A DNA stretch of 64,000 nt from JBBPZA01 sp963728925 (GTDB taxonomy: Bacteria; Actinomycetota; Thermoleophilia; Solirubrobacterales; Solirubrobacteraceae): contig CAVSMB010000006.1 of the NCBI GenBank assembly GCA_963728925.1, forward strand, positions 124,001 to 188,000. Direction: 5' to 3'. This document shows positions 54,359 through 62,362 of the stretch, piece after piece (position 1 is the first letter of the stretch; each line of letters starts with the position of its first letter). Position numbers and translations under genes: made by a program. A model generated the notes under the pieces. The model made no database searches. It was not told the DNA's origin and was given only the letters and a program-made list of their open reading frames with translations.

Positions 54359-55964
54359 CCCGGGCTCAACCGGTCGTCGCAACAGTTGTTAGTGCGGCGA
54401 ACCTATCGAGTGAGGGTTGACGGATGGTCGGGCTTGCGCGGGCGGCTTGGTGATGAGGTGGCGCGGCTGTCGTCGTGGAGGCTCGCCCGTAGGGCGGGCC
54501 GGAGCGGCGACAGCCGCGCGCGCCGGCCGTGCCCTGGTGGGTCTGGTTCAGGCGGCGGCCGTGGCCAGGTGCTCGTCGAGTACTTCGGCGGGGGTCCTCC
54601 AGCCCAGCGTCTTGCGCGGCCGGGTGTTGAGGGCTGCGGCGACGGCGGCGAGGTCGTCGGCGCTGTGGCGGGCGAGGTCGGTGCCTCTCGGGAAGTACTG
54701 GCGCAGCAGCCCGTTGGTGTTCTCGTTGGTGCCGCGCTGCCATGGGCTCTGCGGGTCGCAGAAGTAGACCTCGAGGCCGGTGTTGATGCCCAGCCGGGCG
54801 TGCTGGGCCATCTCGGCGCCCTGGTCCCAGGTCAACGATCGGCGCAGCTGGTCGGGGAGCGTGACGATCGCTTCCGTGATCGCGTCGCGGACCGCTTCGG
54901 CCCCGTGACCGGTGAGCGCCGGTCCGTTCTTGATCCTGGGGGCGTCGCGCCCGCCCATCGGCGGCAGATGAAGCAGCATCGTGTACCGGCTGGTCCGCTC
55001 GACGAGGGTGCCGATCGCCGAGCTGCGCAGGCCGAGGATGAGGTCGCCTTCCCAGTGGCCGGGGACGGCCCGGTCGACGGCTTCGGCGGGCCGCTGGCTG
55101 ATCATGACCTCTTCGGTGATGAACCCTTTCCCGCGCCCGCGGGCGCGGGCCCGGGGGACGCGCAGCGTCCTGCCGGTCCGCAGACACGCGGTCAGCTCGC
55201 GCTTCAGCGCTCCTCGGCCTTGGACGAACAGCGACTGGTAGATCGCCTCATGGGAGACGCGCATCGACTCATCATCGGGGAAGTCCAGGCGTAGCCGGTG
55301 AGAGATCTGCCCTGGACTCCACGAGCGGGCCCAACGGCGATCCCTGCGGCGACCGCGGCGCCGGCCGATCCACTTGACGTCCGGGCCGCCCACCGCGACA
55401 CCATCGCGTCCTTGGACCACGCCAGCCAGCCGGGCTTGGACATAGCGCCCCAGCTCGTCGTTGACGGCGAGCTTGGCCGGCTTGGGCCGCCGCGCCCGCC
55501 GGTCGGCATGCCACTGCGCGGTCGTCGCGCGATACTCGAGGCGCCCGCTGCGGGTCGCGGCGTTGCGTCGCAGCTCCCGCGAGATCGTCGACGGCGACCG
55601 ACCGAGCCGGCGCGCGACCTCCCGCACCCCGCAACCAGCAACACGCAGCAGGGCGATTTCCTCGCGCTCGGCGCACGACAGGTACCGTCCCGACGGCGCG
55701 GCCAGCGTGACGGTCGGCATGCCGCCACCCTCCCGAAACCACCGGACGCCGACCGGACCTGACACGCCGGCCTCCGCCGCAGCGGCCTCGCTCGAGACGC
55801 CCCGCGCGATCGCTGCCCAGAACCGCTGCCGATGCTCCAGCCGTCCCACCGGCGGACGCCCGGGCGACCGCATCACCGGCCGACCCGCACGCTCCCAAGC
55901 CTGCACCCTCCGGCCCATCGCAACTCCTCCCGATCGAGTGTTGCGAGGACCAATTGAATCCGCC
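54359..55964 (-). mobile_element. IS30-family element no. 1, complete, 1606 bp, inside IS3 orfB
   Basis: End repeats: CCCGGGCTCAACCGGTCGTC at 54359 onward and, reversed from 55964, GGCGGATTCAATTGGTCCTC, both followed by GCAACA. A 3-bp duplication CTG flanks it (54356-54358 and 55965-55967), the size usual for IS30. Removal with one copy joins HHSDRGSQ to YTSATFTQ in frame in IS3 orfB. Confidence 0.88.
54548..55918 (-). CDS. IS30-family transposase (IS30 no. 1)
   Basis: 456 residues, intact. Two HTH segments open it (FWAAIARGVSSEAAAAEAGV; YLSCAEREEIALLRVAGCGV then REVARRLGRSPSTISRELRR), characteristic of IS30. The DDE domain: GHWEGDLILGLRSSAIGTLV (first Asp), RSLTWDQGAEMAQHARLGIN (second Asp), FCDPQSPWQRGTNENTNGLL (Glu), RQYFPRGTDLARHSADDLAA, LNTRPRKTLGWRTPAEVL. 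It probably still works. The transposase of IS30 no. 2 is a more distant relative, not a copy. Confidence 0.95.
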   Translation of the reverse strand: MGRRVQAWERAGRPVMRSPGRPPVGRLEHRQRFWAAIARGVSSEAAAAEAGVSGPVGVRWFREGGGMPTVTLAAPSGRYLSCAEREEIALLRVAGCGVREVARRLGRSPSTISRELRRNAATRSGRLEYRATTAQWHADRRARRPKPAKLAVNDELGRYVQARLAGVVQGRDGVAVGGPDVKWIGRRRGRRRDRRWARSWSPGQISHRLRLDFPDDESMRVSHEAIYQSLFVQGRGALKRELTACLRTGRTLRVPRARARGRGKGFITEEVMISQRPAEAVDRAVPGHWEGDLILGLRSSAIGTLVERTSRYTMLLHLPPMGGRDAPRIKNGPALTGHGAEAVRDAITEAIVTLPDQLRRSLTWDQGAEMAQHARLGINTGLEVYFCDPQSPWQRGTNENTNGLLRQYFPRGTDLARHSADDLAAVAAALNTRPRKTLGWRTPAEVLDEHLATAAA

Positions 55965-56561
55965 CTGCGAGCCGCGATCGGAGTGGTGGATCAGCAGCTG
56001 CTCGGGGTCGGGGTGGCGGCTGCCGACCGCCATGTCGAGCGCGTCGAGGACGAGATCGGTGCGCATGTGGCCCGCGAACTGCCAGCCGCAGATCATGCGG
56101 CTGTAGACGTCCAGCACGAACGAGAAGTACACGACGCCCTCCCAGCAGCGCCCGTAGGTGAAGTCCGCGACCCACTTGTGGTCGGGGCGCTCGGCGTTGA
56201 AGTCGCGCTCCAGCAAGTCCGGTGCGCGCTGAGCGTCGCGGTCGGGGATCGTCGTTCGCCACGGCTTGCCGCGGCGCTTGGCGCCCTGGATGCCGTTGGC
56301 GCGCATCAGCCGGCGCACGTGGTCGCGCCCGACGTCCTCGCCTTCCCTGAGCAGCGCCTTCCACATCCGCCGCTGCCCGTAGGCCTCGTAGTTCTTCTCG
56401 TGAATCCGCTGGATTGCCGCGACGAGCCGCTCGTCCTCGACATCGCGGGCGCAGCACTCACCACTCTTGCGCGCGTAGTACGCCGACGGGCTCACCCCCA
56501 GCGTGCGGCAGATGAGCTCGACGGCGAAGCGCTCGCGCTCCTGATCGATGAACGCGCTCAC
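55965..56561 (-). pseudogene. IS3 orfB, N-terminal piece
   Basis: Begins GTG 56561, whose GTGA overlaps the stop of orfA. MSAFIDQERERFAVELICRT, LGVSPSAYYARKSGE, YGQRRMWKALLREGEDVGRD, HKWVADFTYGRCWEGVVYFS (first Asp), FVLDVYSRMICGWQFAGHMR, then LIHHSDRGSQ (second Asp), where IS30 no. 1 interrupts. Beyond that the nominal frame runs into IS30 sequence. Confidence 0.9.
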
Positions 56562-56801
56562 CTCCGCGGGGTCCCATCGAGCTCCTTCGCGAAAAACACC
56601 GAGGCGGCCTTCAGGATCTCGTTCGCCTTGCGCAGCTCGCGCACCTCACGCTCGAGCTCGCGCAGCCGCTCGCGCTCGCCGCTCGTCAGGCGGTCGTTGC
56701 GCGTGCCGGCATCGGCCTCGACCTGGCGAACCCAGTGCCGCAGCGCTTCCTTATGGACGCCCAGGTCACGCGCGACCCGCGCAATCGGACGGCCGGACTC
56801 G
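56558..56801 (-). pseudogene. IS3 orfA, C-terminal piece
   Basis: Reads SGRPIARVARDLGVHKEALR, HWVRQVEADAGTRNDRLTSG, ERERLRELEREVRELRKANE, ILKAASVFFAKELDGTPRR and stop: the second half of the IS3 orfA HTH plus its leucine-zipper helix. The N-terminal 21 residues lie at 60229, beyond the RIT element. Confidence 0.88.
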
Positions 56802-56828
56802 TTATGCCGCGCCGGTTGTTATGCCGCG
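56802..56828. repeat. RIT terminal inverted repeat, left (27 bp, perfect)
   Basis: Starts TTATGCCGCGCCGGTTGTTA and ends with TGCCGCG; it contains the 10-mer TTATGCCGCG twice, separated by CCGGTTG. The exact reverse complement is at 60112-60138. Confidence 0.92.
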
Positions 56829-56883
56829 CCGAGCGTGGCGGGCGTGGTGTTGAGCGGTTTGGGCGGGGTTGGCGTCGGCATAT

Positions 56884-57873
56884 TCACAGTCCGTCGAGGA
56901 ACGCGATGAGGCTGTCGGGCGCGCGGTAGCGGCCGGCGCGGGTGTCTGGCGGGGTGGTCCGCGCGAGCGCTTTCTCCTTGAGGGTCAGGTCGGCGTGCAG
57001 GTAGATGTCGGTGGTGCGCGTGGACTCGTGGCCGAGCCAGAGCGCGATCACGGTGGTGTCGACGCCGGCGTGCAGCAACCGCATCGCGCTGGTGTGGCGC
57101 AGGACGTGCGGCGAGACCTTCTTCGTCGTCAGGGTCGGACAGGCGCGGGCTGCGACCGCGGTGTGCTTGCTGACCAGTCGCTCGATCGCATCGCGGCTGA
57201 GCTGGCCGCCGTGGAGGGCGCAGAGCAGCGGGTCGACGGGTTGGCCGGGGTTCTCGGTCAGCCACGCGCGCAGGACCGTGACGGTTTGGCGAGTGAGCGG
57301 CGTGATGCGCTGCTTGCGTCCCTTGCCTTCGCAGCGAACGTGCGCGCCGTGGTCGAGGATGACGTCGGCGCGGCGCAGGCCGGCGAGCTCGGACACGCGC
57401 AGTCCGGTCTGGATGGCGAGCAGCAGCAGCGCGTGATCGCGGCGGCCGAGCCAGCCGGAGCGGTCGGGCGCGGCCAGGAGCGCATCGACTTCGGTGTCGG
57501 TGAGAAAGGTGACGATGGTTTGGTCGGCGCGCTTGGGTTGGATCGCGAGCACGCGCGCGATCAGTTCGGCGTGCTCGGGGTGGGCCAGGGCGGCGAACCT
57601 GAACATCGAGTGCACCGCGGCCAGCCGCGCGTTGCGCGTTCGCGTCGTGTTGCCGCGCTGCTGTTCGAGGTCGTCGAGAAACGCCGTGATCAGCGGCGCG
57701 TCGAAGTCTTCGAGTGCCAGGCGCGAGGGCGGTCTGCCGGCGCGCTGGTGAGCGAAGGTGAGCAGCAGCCGGAACGTGTCGCGGTAGGAGGCGATCGTGT
57801 TCGGGCTGGCGCGCCGCTGGCCGATCAGCCGCTGCGTGAAGAACGCCTCAAGAGTCGGGGCGAGCGGCGTCAT
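56884..57873 (-). CDS. Tyrosine recombinase RitC (third of the trio)
   Basis: 329 residues from ATG 57873, ATGA-coupled to the preceding recombinase. Core-binding region SPNTIASYRDTFRLLLTFAH; catalytic residues in TGLRVSELAGLRRADVIL (Arg I), CEGKGRKQRITPLTR (Lys), SPHVLRHTSAMRLLHAG (HxLR, Arg II), WLGHESTRTTDIYLHADLTL (His and Tyr nucleophile). It matches the position and size of the third RIT gene. The trio is thought to act together in moving the element; individual roles are not known. Confidence 0.9.
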   Translation of the reverse strand: MTPLAPTLEAFFTQRLIGQRRASPNTIASYRDTFRLLLTFAHQRAGRPPSRLALEDFDAPLITAFLDDLEQQRGNTTRTRNARLAAVHSMFRFAALAHPEHAELIARVLAIQPKRADQTIVTFLTDTEVDALLAAPDRSGWLGRRDHALLLLAIQTGLRVSELAGLRRADVILDHGAHVRCEGKGRKQRITPLTRQTVTVLRAWLTENPGQPVDPLLCALHGGQLSRDAIERLVSKHTAVAARACPTLTTKKVSPHVLRHTSAMRLLHAGVDTTVIALWLGHESTRTTDIYLHADLTLKEKALARTTPPDTRAGRYRAPDSLIAFLDGL

Positions 57874-58787
57874 GACCGCTGCTCCAGGCGCTCGAGACGC
57901 TCCGCCGCGAGGATCAGCAGCTCCGGCGTGGCCTGCAGGTAGTAGTAGGTGGCCTCGGGAGCGCTGTGGCCGAGATAGCTCGACAGCCTCGGAAGGCGCG
58001 CGGCGACATCCACTTCGGCGCGATACCAGTCGGCGAGCGTCGCGACCGCAAAGCGGTGGCGCAGGTCGTGGATCCGCGGCGCCCTGCCGCCCGCTTGCGC
58101 CGTCAGGCCAGCGTGATGGCGCAGTTCTCGAAACGCCTCGCGAACGTGGCCCGACCACAGCCGTGTGCCGCGCATCGAGACGAAGAACGCCGGCGAGGTC
58201 GACGGACGGCGCGCGTGGCGCAACCGCTGGTACTCGCCGAGCGCGTAGACCGTGGTGTCGTGCAGGGGCAGCTCGCGTGCGGCGTTCCACTTGCCGGCCC
58301 GGACGGTGATGACGCCGGCGTGGAGGTCGACGTCGCGTTGGTCGAGCGCGATCGCCTCGCCGATCCGCATCCCGGTGACGGCCAGCAGCCCGATCAGCGT
58401 GCGGTGCGTCGCGGCGCGAAACGGGGAGTGGATCGTCGTGGTCGCGGCCATCAACGCGGCGATGTCGGCGTCGGAGTAGATGTGCGGGGCCAGCCGCCGC
58501 CGGCAGCTGGGCAGCAGGTCGGTCGGCGGCACCTCGCTGACGCCATCCAGAGCGCGCAGGTAACGCGCGAACCCGCGCGCGATCGTCAACCGTGCCGCGC
58601 ACTCCTGCGGATGGTCGGCCGGTCGCATCGCCCACTGCAGGGCCGCGCGGGTGGTGATCCTGGTCTCTCCGGCGGCCTCCAGGTGCGCGACGAGGTCGGG
58701 CAGCATCCGTCCGGGTCGCTTGAGCTTGAATCCCGTCGCCCGGCGCAGTGCCAGGTATTCCTCGCAGGCGTTGCTGAGCGCGCTCAT
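57870..58787 (-). CDS. Tyrosine recombinase RitB (second of the trio)
   Basis: 305 residues from ATG 58787, overlapping the stop of the first recombinase by ATGA. YLALRRATGFKLKRPGRMLP (typical opening), TGMRIGEAIALDQRDVDLHA (Arg I), IHDLRHRFAVATLADWYRAE (HDLRH, Arg II), LSSYLGHSAPEATYYYLQAT (His and Tyr). In RIT elements the middle gene has this short form with an HDLRHxFA box. Start chosen for the overlap; an in-frame start six codons upstream exists. Confidence 0.9.
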   Translation of the reverse strand: MSALSNACEEYLALRRATGFKLKRPGRMLPDLVAHLEAAGETRITTRAALQWAMRPADHPQECAARLTIARGFARYLRALDGVSEVPPTDLLPSCRRRLAPHIYSDADIAALMAATTTIHSPFRAATHRTLIGLLAVTGMRIGEAIALDQRDVDLHAGVITVRAGKWNAARELPLHDTTVYALGEYQRLRHARRPSTSPAFFVSMRGTRLWSGHVREAFRELRHHAGLTAQAGGRAPRIHDLRHRFAVATLADWYRAEVDVAARLPRLSSYLGHSAPEATYYYLQATPELLILAAERLERLEQRS

Positions 58788-59992
58788 TGCGTCGCCTCCG
58801 GCCACGGGCGAGCCAGCTCGACGAGCGCGGCGCGGTCCACGCGCGCGTAGATCGCCGTCGTGAACGCGGTCTGCTGGCGCAGCAGCTGCCCGATCTCGGC
58901 CAGCGACCCGCCGGCACGCAGCGTCTCGGTCGCGGCGGTGTGACGCAGCGCGTGCGCACCGACGACCGGCAGCCCGCAGCGCCGGCAGGCGTGGCGGACG
59001 ATCTCGCTGACGGCGTCGCTGGTCAACGGGGCGATCGGCGCCACGACACGCATGAACAGCCGCTCGCTCTCCACGCGCGGCCGCCCGCGCTGCAGGTAGC
59101 CGACGAGCGCCTCGCCGACGTCGACGGGCAGCGGCATCAGCGCGCGGCGGCCGGCCTTGCCGCGCACCAGCAGCTCGCCGGCCCGCCAGTCGATGTCGCC
59201 CAGCTCGATCGCCGAGACCTCCCCGGCGCGCAACCCCAGCCGCCAGAGCACCATCAGCACCGCGAAGTCACGCCGCCCCTTGGCCGTGCGCCGGTCACAG
59301 CTGGCCAGCAGCCGTGACGCCGATCGCGCAGGGATCGCCCCCGGCAGCCCCCGCGGTCGCGGCGCGACACCCGGGACAGCCGCCGCCAGCCCGCCGCGGG
59401 TGAGCCCCTCGACGTGCAAGAAGCGCAGCAACGACCGCAGCGCCACGACCGTGTTGCCCGCCGACCCCGCGCTCACGCGACCGCACTCCGCCAGCACGAA
59501 CCGGCCCACATCGCCCGCCGTCAGCCCGGCCAGATCAGGCGCGCCGTCGCGCTCGGGCACCTCGGCCACGAACCGCCGTGCAACCGCCTCATAGAGACGC
59601 ACCGTCGCCGCCGCCAGCGCCCGCTCGACGAGCAGATACTCGCGATAGCACGCCACCAGCTCATCGGCCACGCCGACAGACCGCGCCATCGCCGCCGGCA
59701 TCACGCCGAGCGCGCGCAAGTGCTCGATCAGCGAGACCAGCGAGCGCGGCGTCAGAAAGTGCCGGTAGCCCGCCGCGCGCCGAGCCTCGACGAACCGCTC
59801 GATCTGTGCGGCCGTCAGATCATCCGGCGCGAGACCCTCGGCCGCCATCCAGCGACTCACGTGCGCCAGCAACTGCATCTGCGCGACCAACGACACGCGC
59901 GCGTAGCCGCGCTGACCGAGCTCAGCGACGAACCCCGCAGCGAACGGCGACAACGGCCCGCCCACCCGCACCCGCAACGGATCCCTCATCAC
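58784..59992 (-). CDS. Tyrosine recombinase RitA (first of the trio)
   Basis: 402 residues. A long N-terminal SAM-like region (ARVSLVAQMQLLAHVSRWMA; LTAGDVGRFVLAECGRVSAG) is followed by the catalytic part: LWRLGLRAGEVSAIELGDID (Arg I), VRGKAGRRALMPLPVDVGEA (Lys), GAHALRHTAATETLRAGGSL (HxLR), LLRQQTAFTTAIYARVDRAA (the usual GH is RQ here; Tyr present). The loss of the second His in this first protein should be compared with other RitA proteins. First gene of the overlapping trio. Confidence 0.9.
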   Translation of the reverse strand: MMRDPLRVRVGGPLSPFAAGFVAELGQRGYARVSLVAQMQLLAHVSRWMAAEGLAPDDLTAAQIERFVEARRAAGYRHFLTPRSLVSLIEHLRALGVMPAAMARSVGVADELVACYREYLLVERALAAATVRLYEAVARRFVAEVPERDGAPDLAGLTAGDVGRFVLAECGRVSAGSAGNTVVALRSLLRFLHVEGLTRGGLAAAVPGVAPRPRGLPGAIPARSASRLLASCDRRTAKGRRDFAVLMVLWRLGLRAGEVSAIELGDIDWRAGELLVRGKAGRRALMPLPVDVGEALVGYLQRGRPRVESERLFMRVVAPIAPLTSDAVSEIVRHACRRCGLPVVGAHALRHTAATETLRAGGSLAEIGQLLRQQTAFTTAIYARVDRAALVELARPWPEATQ

Positions 59993-60111
59993 AACGACCT
60001 CCTCCTCCTCCGGACATGGACAACTCCGGCAAGGAGGCTCCGTCAGACCCGCGCGGTTATGCCGACCCGACCACCCCGGACGTCAGGCCCAGTGCGAACT
60101 TCCGGCGCCCA

Positions 60112-60138
60112 CGCGGCATAACAACCGGCGCGGCATAA
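60112..60138. repeat. RIT terminal inverted repeat, right (27 bp, perfect)
   Basis: Exact reverse complement of 56802-56828: CGCGGCATAACAACCGGCGC followed by GGCATAA. Confidence 0.92.
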
Positions 60139-60170
60139 CGAGTCTCATGCCGCGCGCGGCATGAGACTCG
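60139..60170. repeat. 32-nt perfect palindrome beside the RIT right end
   Basis: CGAGTCTCATGCCGCG followed by its exact reverse complement CGCGGCATGAGACTCG. It shares TGCCGCG with the RIT inverted repeat and CGAGTC with the target. It could be the trace of two RIT end joinings or a recombination site of the element. Confidence 0.85.
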
Positions 60171-60229
60171 AACACCAGCCGAACAGCGCGCTCACGCAGC
60201 TCGTCGGGATACTTCCTCGGGGCAGGCAT
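60165..60229 (-). pseudogene. IS3 orfA, N-terminal piece
   Basis: From ATG 60229: MPAPRKYPDELRERAVRLVF then E, the first helix of an IS3 orfA HTH. It continues in frame into SGRPIARVARDL at 56801 once the RIT element and the palindrome are removed. Beyond here the plus-strand side is the right end of IS3. Confidence 0.85.
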
Positions 60230-60298
60230 CGATGGAGCCTCGACTCTCTCCAGGACAGAACCTGGTTTCGAGGTCTCCGTCAATCCCAGCCTGGCTCA

Positions 60299-61352
60299 CG
60301 GTGACGGTGGCGAAGTCGAAGCCCTTGGGGAAGTACTGGCGCAGCAGGCCGTTGGTGTTCTCGTTGGTGCCGCGTTGCCAGGGCGCGTGCGGGTCGCAGA
60401 AGAACACGTCGATGCCAGCGTCGACGTGGATCTGTTTCCAGTCGCGCATCTCTGGGCCCTGGTCCCAGGTCAGTGAGCGCCGTAGCGCGTCGGGCAGCGT
60501 CTGGACCTTGCGCGCGAGCGCCGGCGCGACGTGCTCGGGCTTGTAGCCGGCGGGCAGCGGCAGGAGCATCGCGAAGCCGCTTGAGCGTTCGACCAGCGTG
60601 GCGATCGCCGTGGCGTTGCGCTTGCCGATCAGCAAATCGCCCTCCCAATGACCCGGGACCCTGCGCGTGTCGGCTTCCGGGGGCCGCTGGGCGATGTTGA
60701 CCATGTCGGGGATCCGGTTCTTGCGCTGGCCGACTTGGCGGCCGGGCTTGCGCAGCGAGCGGCCGGTACGCAGGTAGCGCGTCAGCTCGCGCTTGAGCGC
60801 GCCGCGCGATTGGACATAGAGCGACTGGTAGATCGTCTCGGCAGACACCCACATCTCCGGGTCATCGGGGAACCGGCGGCGCAGCCGGCCGGCGATCTGC
60901 TCCGGCGACCGGCGCCGGCAGAGATCGTCCTGCACGAGCTCCCGCAAGCGCTGGTTGGTCGCGAGCTTGGCCGGCTTCGGGCGGCTCGCGCGCTCGAACG
61001 CCCGCGCGTGCGCGGTCGTCGCTCGGTAGCCCCCGGCCCGCTCGGCGTTGCGGCGCAGCTCGCGCGAGATCGTCGACGGCGACCGTCCCAGCCGCCGCGC
61101 GATCGCCCGCGTCGTCTCGCCGCGCGCCCGGCCGAGCGCGATCTCCTCACGCTCAGCGAAGGTCAAACATCGGCCCTTGAGGTGGCGGCCACGGCGTGGG
61201 CGCACGCCGCCGCACGCCGCCACCCAGCGCGTGCCCTGCTTGCGATACGTGCCCACCCCCACGGCGGCATCCGCGATGAACTCACCGCGCTGCAGCGCCG
61301 CCCAAAACGGCTGCACCACCTCCGGCACCTGCGCGTTGACGAACCGCGCCAT
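60299..61352 (-). pseudogene. IS30 no. 2 transposase, N-terminal part
   Basis: Start taken at ATG 61352 (MARFVNAQVPEVVQPFWAAL); an ATG at 61490 would add 46 basic residues. HTHs: LTFAEREEIALGRARGETTR then AIARRLGRSPSTISRELRRN. DDE domain: GHWEGDLLIGKRNATAIATL, RSLTWDQGPEMRDWKQIHVD, FCDPHAPWQRGTNENTNGLL, RQYFPKGFDFATVT, where IS3 interrupts. The last 35 residues are at 46494-46600. All catalytic residues are on this side, but the nominal protein ends in IS3 sequence (stop at 60192), so activity is doubtful. Confidence 0.9.
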
Positions 61353-61712
61353 CCAGTTCCTCCCGACCTCGACGCCGGGCAGGACACCAGCCGCGCACCA
61401 CGACCCCGGCGACGCCCGCGCGCGCGTCGATCGCCGCTCCGGCTCGCCCTCCGGGCTCGCCTTCGCACCGATCGACGCGCACCCCATCAACCACTCCGGA
61501 CGGTCCCCTCAGCGAGTCACTACGGCCCCGGTGTTGCGATCACCGCGAGAACCCAAGGGGGGCTATACGGACGCGCACCGCGGTCTCACATACGACCGTT
61601 ATCCCGACACTCGCGGCGTTGCTCGCGGCGGGCCTAAAGAGCGTCCACAACCCGTGTCCGTAATCAGTGGCGCGTGAGGCGGTCCGCCCAAGGGTTCTGA
61701 AACGGTGCGGTT

Positions 61713-61905
61713 GTGGCGCTGATCGGCTACGCCCGCGCTTCCACGCTTGAGCAGGACCCCTCCCTGCAGCACGATGCCGTGGCGGCGGCCGGCTGTCAGC
61801 GATCTTCACCGACCATGCCAGCGGCGCGCTTGACGAACGCGTCGAGCTCGCGCGCGCGCTCGATCACCACCTACGGGTGGGGGACACGCTGGCTGAATGT
61901 CCATG
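61713..61905 (+). pseudogene. Serine recombinase (resolvase) N-terminal fragment, frameshifted
   Basis: From GTG 61713: MALIGYARASTLEQDPSLQH, DAVAAAGCQR with the catalytic Ser in YARASTLEQD; after QR (about 61802) the sequence continues in another frame: IFTDHASGALDERVELARAL, DHHLRVGDTLAE. It ends around 61900, well before the rest of the catalytic domain and the HTH. It resembles Tn3-family resolvases. Confidence 0.7.
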
Positions 61906-61914
61906 GTGCTGGGC

Positions 61915-62260
61915 CTACGTCGCGGGGGGCGGATTTTCGCCCCCCATCTCGGCTTCCTTGTCGCTCGGCGTATCGCGCTCGCGGGCGAGCTTGCGCAGCC
62001 GGTCGCGTCCCTCGGTGACCCGCCGGTTGACGGCGGTGTAGCTGGCGTCGGTGGCGTGGCGATCTCTTGGTAGCTGTTGGCCGGCGGCGTGGAGGTGAGC
62101 TCGCGCCGTTCGCGTTGCTTGAGGTGCCGCAGGGCGGCGACGCGGCGGGCGTGCTCGTCGCGTTCCTGTGCGCGTTGCTCGGGGTTGCGGGCCTCGCCGG
62201 CACTCTGTCCAGAGCAACAGCGAGCAGGGTGTGCGCCGAGAGTCCCGAAAAGAACGCGAA
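61915..62260 (-). pseudogene. Sigma-70 region 4-like protein remnant, several frameshifts
   Basis: Three frames give successive parts of a sigma factor C-terminus: RNPEQRAQERDEHARRVAAL then RHLKQRERREL; HLHAAGQ; SYQEIAT; TDASYTAVNRRVTEGRDRLR, KLARERDTPSDK and stop at 61915. SYQEIATxTDASYTAVNRR is the expected region 4.2 HTH pattern of sigma factors common in this group. Two or three indels are needed, so it is a decayed gene. The upstream part is not recognisable. Confidence 0.5.
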
Positions 62261-62362
62261 AGCAAAAGCCTGCCACGGACGCGGCGCCGATGCTGCACAG
62301 TGGTACTGATCTCGGGGGAGTGAAACGGCCGGGGCCAAGGGCAGGCGCTTCGGTCGCCCCGG

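Larger units (their letters stand above)
56802..60138 (-). mobile_element. RIT element (recombinase in trio), inserted in IS3 orfA
   Basis: Three overlapping tyrosine recombinase genes between perfect 27-bp inverted repeats, the known layout of RIT elements. It separates MPAPRKYPDELRERAVRLVF-E from SGRPIARVARDL in IS3 orfA. CGAGTC occurs at both edges (60139-60144 on the plus strand is part of a palindrome; 56796-56801 on the reverse), and one copy is enough to join orfA in frame. Beyond the right repeat lies a 32-nt palindrome, which may belong to the element or be left over from its insertion. Confidence 0.9.
46601..60298. mobile_element. IS3-family element inserted in IS30 no. 2, itself interrupted three times
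   Basis: Left end TGGAGCAGGCTGGGTTTCGC and right end (reversed) TGAGCCAGGCTGGGATTGAC, followed on both sides by GGAGACC: about 27-bp imperfect inverted repeats with TG...CA ends as usual for IS3. A 3-bp duplication CGG lies at 46598-46600 and 60299-60301. Taking out the group II intron, IS30 no. 1 and the RIT element leaves about 1.4 kb, the normal IS3 size. Removal of IS3 with one CGG restores the IS30 transposase frame. Confidence 0.85.
46481..61556. mobile_element. IS30-family element no. 2, outermost element of the nested stack
   Basis: The left end reads CGGATTCGAGCGGTTATTGC and the right end, reversed, TTGGGTTCTCGCGGTGATCG; the two then share GCAACA, and both resemble the ends of IS30 no. 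1. Both flanks carry GGGGGG (46475-46480 and 61557-61562), possibly a target duplication in a G run. The transposase is split by IS3; joining 61352-60299 to 46600-46494 restores one frame (FATVT-EAHLDAVADEL). The outer boundaries are the least certain in the stack, to within a few bases. Confidence 0.7.
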
